A DNA stretch of 52,647 nucleotides from Caballeronia concitans. GTDB taxonomy: Bacteria; Pseudomonadota; Gammaproteobacteria; Burkholderiales; Burkholderiaceae. This document shows positions 52,570-52,647 of this stretch, piece by piece. The stretch is from contig NZ_FCNV02000019.1 of NCBI RefSeq assembly GCF_001544615.1, positions 1-52,647 on the forward strand, read 5' to 3'. Position 1 is the stretch's first letter. Every line of letters begins with the position of its first letter. The notes beneath the pieces were generated by a model, which did not search any database, was not told where the DNA came from, and saw nothing but the letters and a program-made list of their open reading frames with translations. Both the position numbers and the translations under genes were made by a program.

Positions 52570-52647
52570 CTAGACATCGGTGCGCCGCGAGAAGCGGTAA
52601 TCGGCCATCGCACTGACCTGATTCCAATGTGGAAGCCCGCCGCCGCC
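52570..52647 (-). pseudogene. Porin C-terminal fragment at window edge
   Basis: The minus-strand frame entering from the right edge reads LPHWNQVSAMADYRFSRRTD then V and a TAG at 52572-52570. Burkholderia general porins (Porin_4) contain WNQV...DY.LSKRTDVY near the C-terminus, about 60 residues before the end. The early stop implies a truncated porin. Only 25 codons are visible. The 52390-52569 gap holds the IclR gene's leader and nothing else recognised. Confidence 0.45.

Noticed and set aside
1-52647. CRISPR arrays, tRNA, rRNA, intact IS elements
   Set aside because: No regularly spaced repeats, no cloverleaf or ribosomal sequence, and no transposase-like protein were seen by reading; a covariance-model scan was not possible here.

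Overview
The window looks like a chromosomal or megaplasmid segment of a Burkholderiaceae bacterium, probably of the Caballeronia/Paraburkholderia group. The reasons are high GC with strong G/C at codon third positions, dense operons with many 4-base ATGA stop/start overlaps, and a gene repertoire typical of that group (aliphatic sulfur ABC systems, TRAP transporters, HutF-type histidine degradation, many LysR regulators). No rRNA, tRNA, CRISPR array, intact insertion sequence or complete integrase was seen.

Layout. 1-2600 is an accessory edge: repeats, an integrase relic, a secreted beta-propeller protein of lower GC, and small orphan genes. 2605-6536 carries signalling genes: an EAL phosphodiesterase with a CSS sensor, and a Cache chemoreceptor whose upstream region holds repeated GTTTAC half-sites. 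6537-9409 holds small genes, a compact candidate RNA unit with its own terminator, and a periplasmic redox operon (lipoprotein-like protein, cytochrome c, catalase-like haem protein). 9848-16870 is the most unusual unit: a flavoprotein and ferredoxin resembling AprA and AprB, a binding protein with a NosL-like tail, an ABC permease and ATPase, a HEAT-repeat protein, and a HutC-type GntR regulator with a visible operator. 17185-21677 is a second sulfur-type ABC system with two permeases and an AtsK-like alkylsulfatase dioxygenase. 22100-23480 holds a cupin relic, a GNAT acetyltransferase and a small gene.

23861-30828 looks like a hydroxyacid (tartrate-like) catabolic locus: divergent beta-hydroxyacid dehydrogenase and MFS carrier against LysR, tartrate-dehydrogenase-like enzyme, aldehyde dehydrogenase and a DUF2520 protein, followed by a Tat-exported NHL-repeat protein. 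32308-38204 is a LacI-controlled TRAP operon with a hydroxyacid dehydrogenase and an amidohydrolase. 38600-41078 has a GST, a TetR regulator and a truncated MmgE/PrpD gene. 41223-46551 is a LysR-controlled acid-catabolism operon (AtoE-like carrier, amidohydrolase, class III CoA-transferase, CitE-like lyase). 46592-52389 is a histidine-utilisation operon (HutG, HutF, HutD, a polar amino-acid ABC transporter, IclR).

A recurring pattern is that the seams between operons contain short protein relics (integrase, ABC ATPase, MFS carrier, cupin, NmrA-like, MmgE/PrpD, membrane carrier, porin). The segment therefore looks assembled from metabolic cassettes by insertion and deletion. The functional theme is scavenging: organosulfur compounds, hydroxyacids and other organic acids, and histidine.
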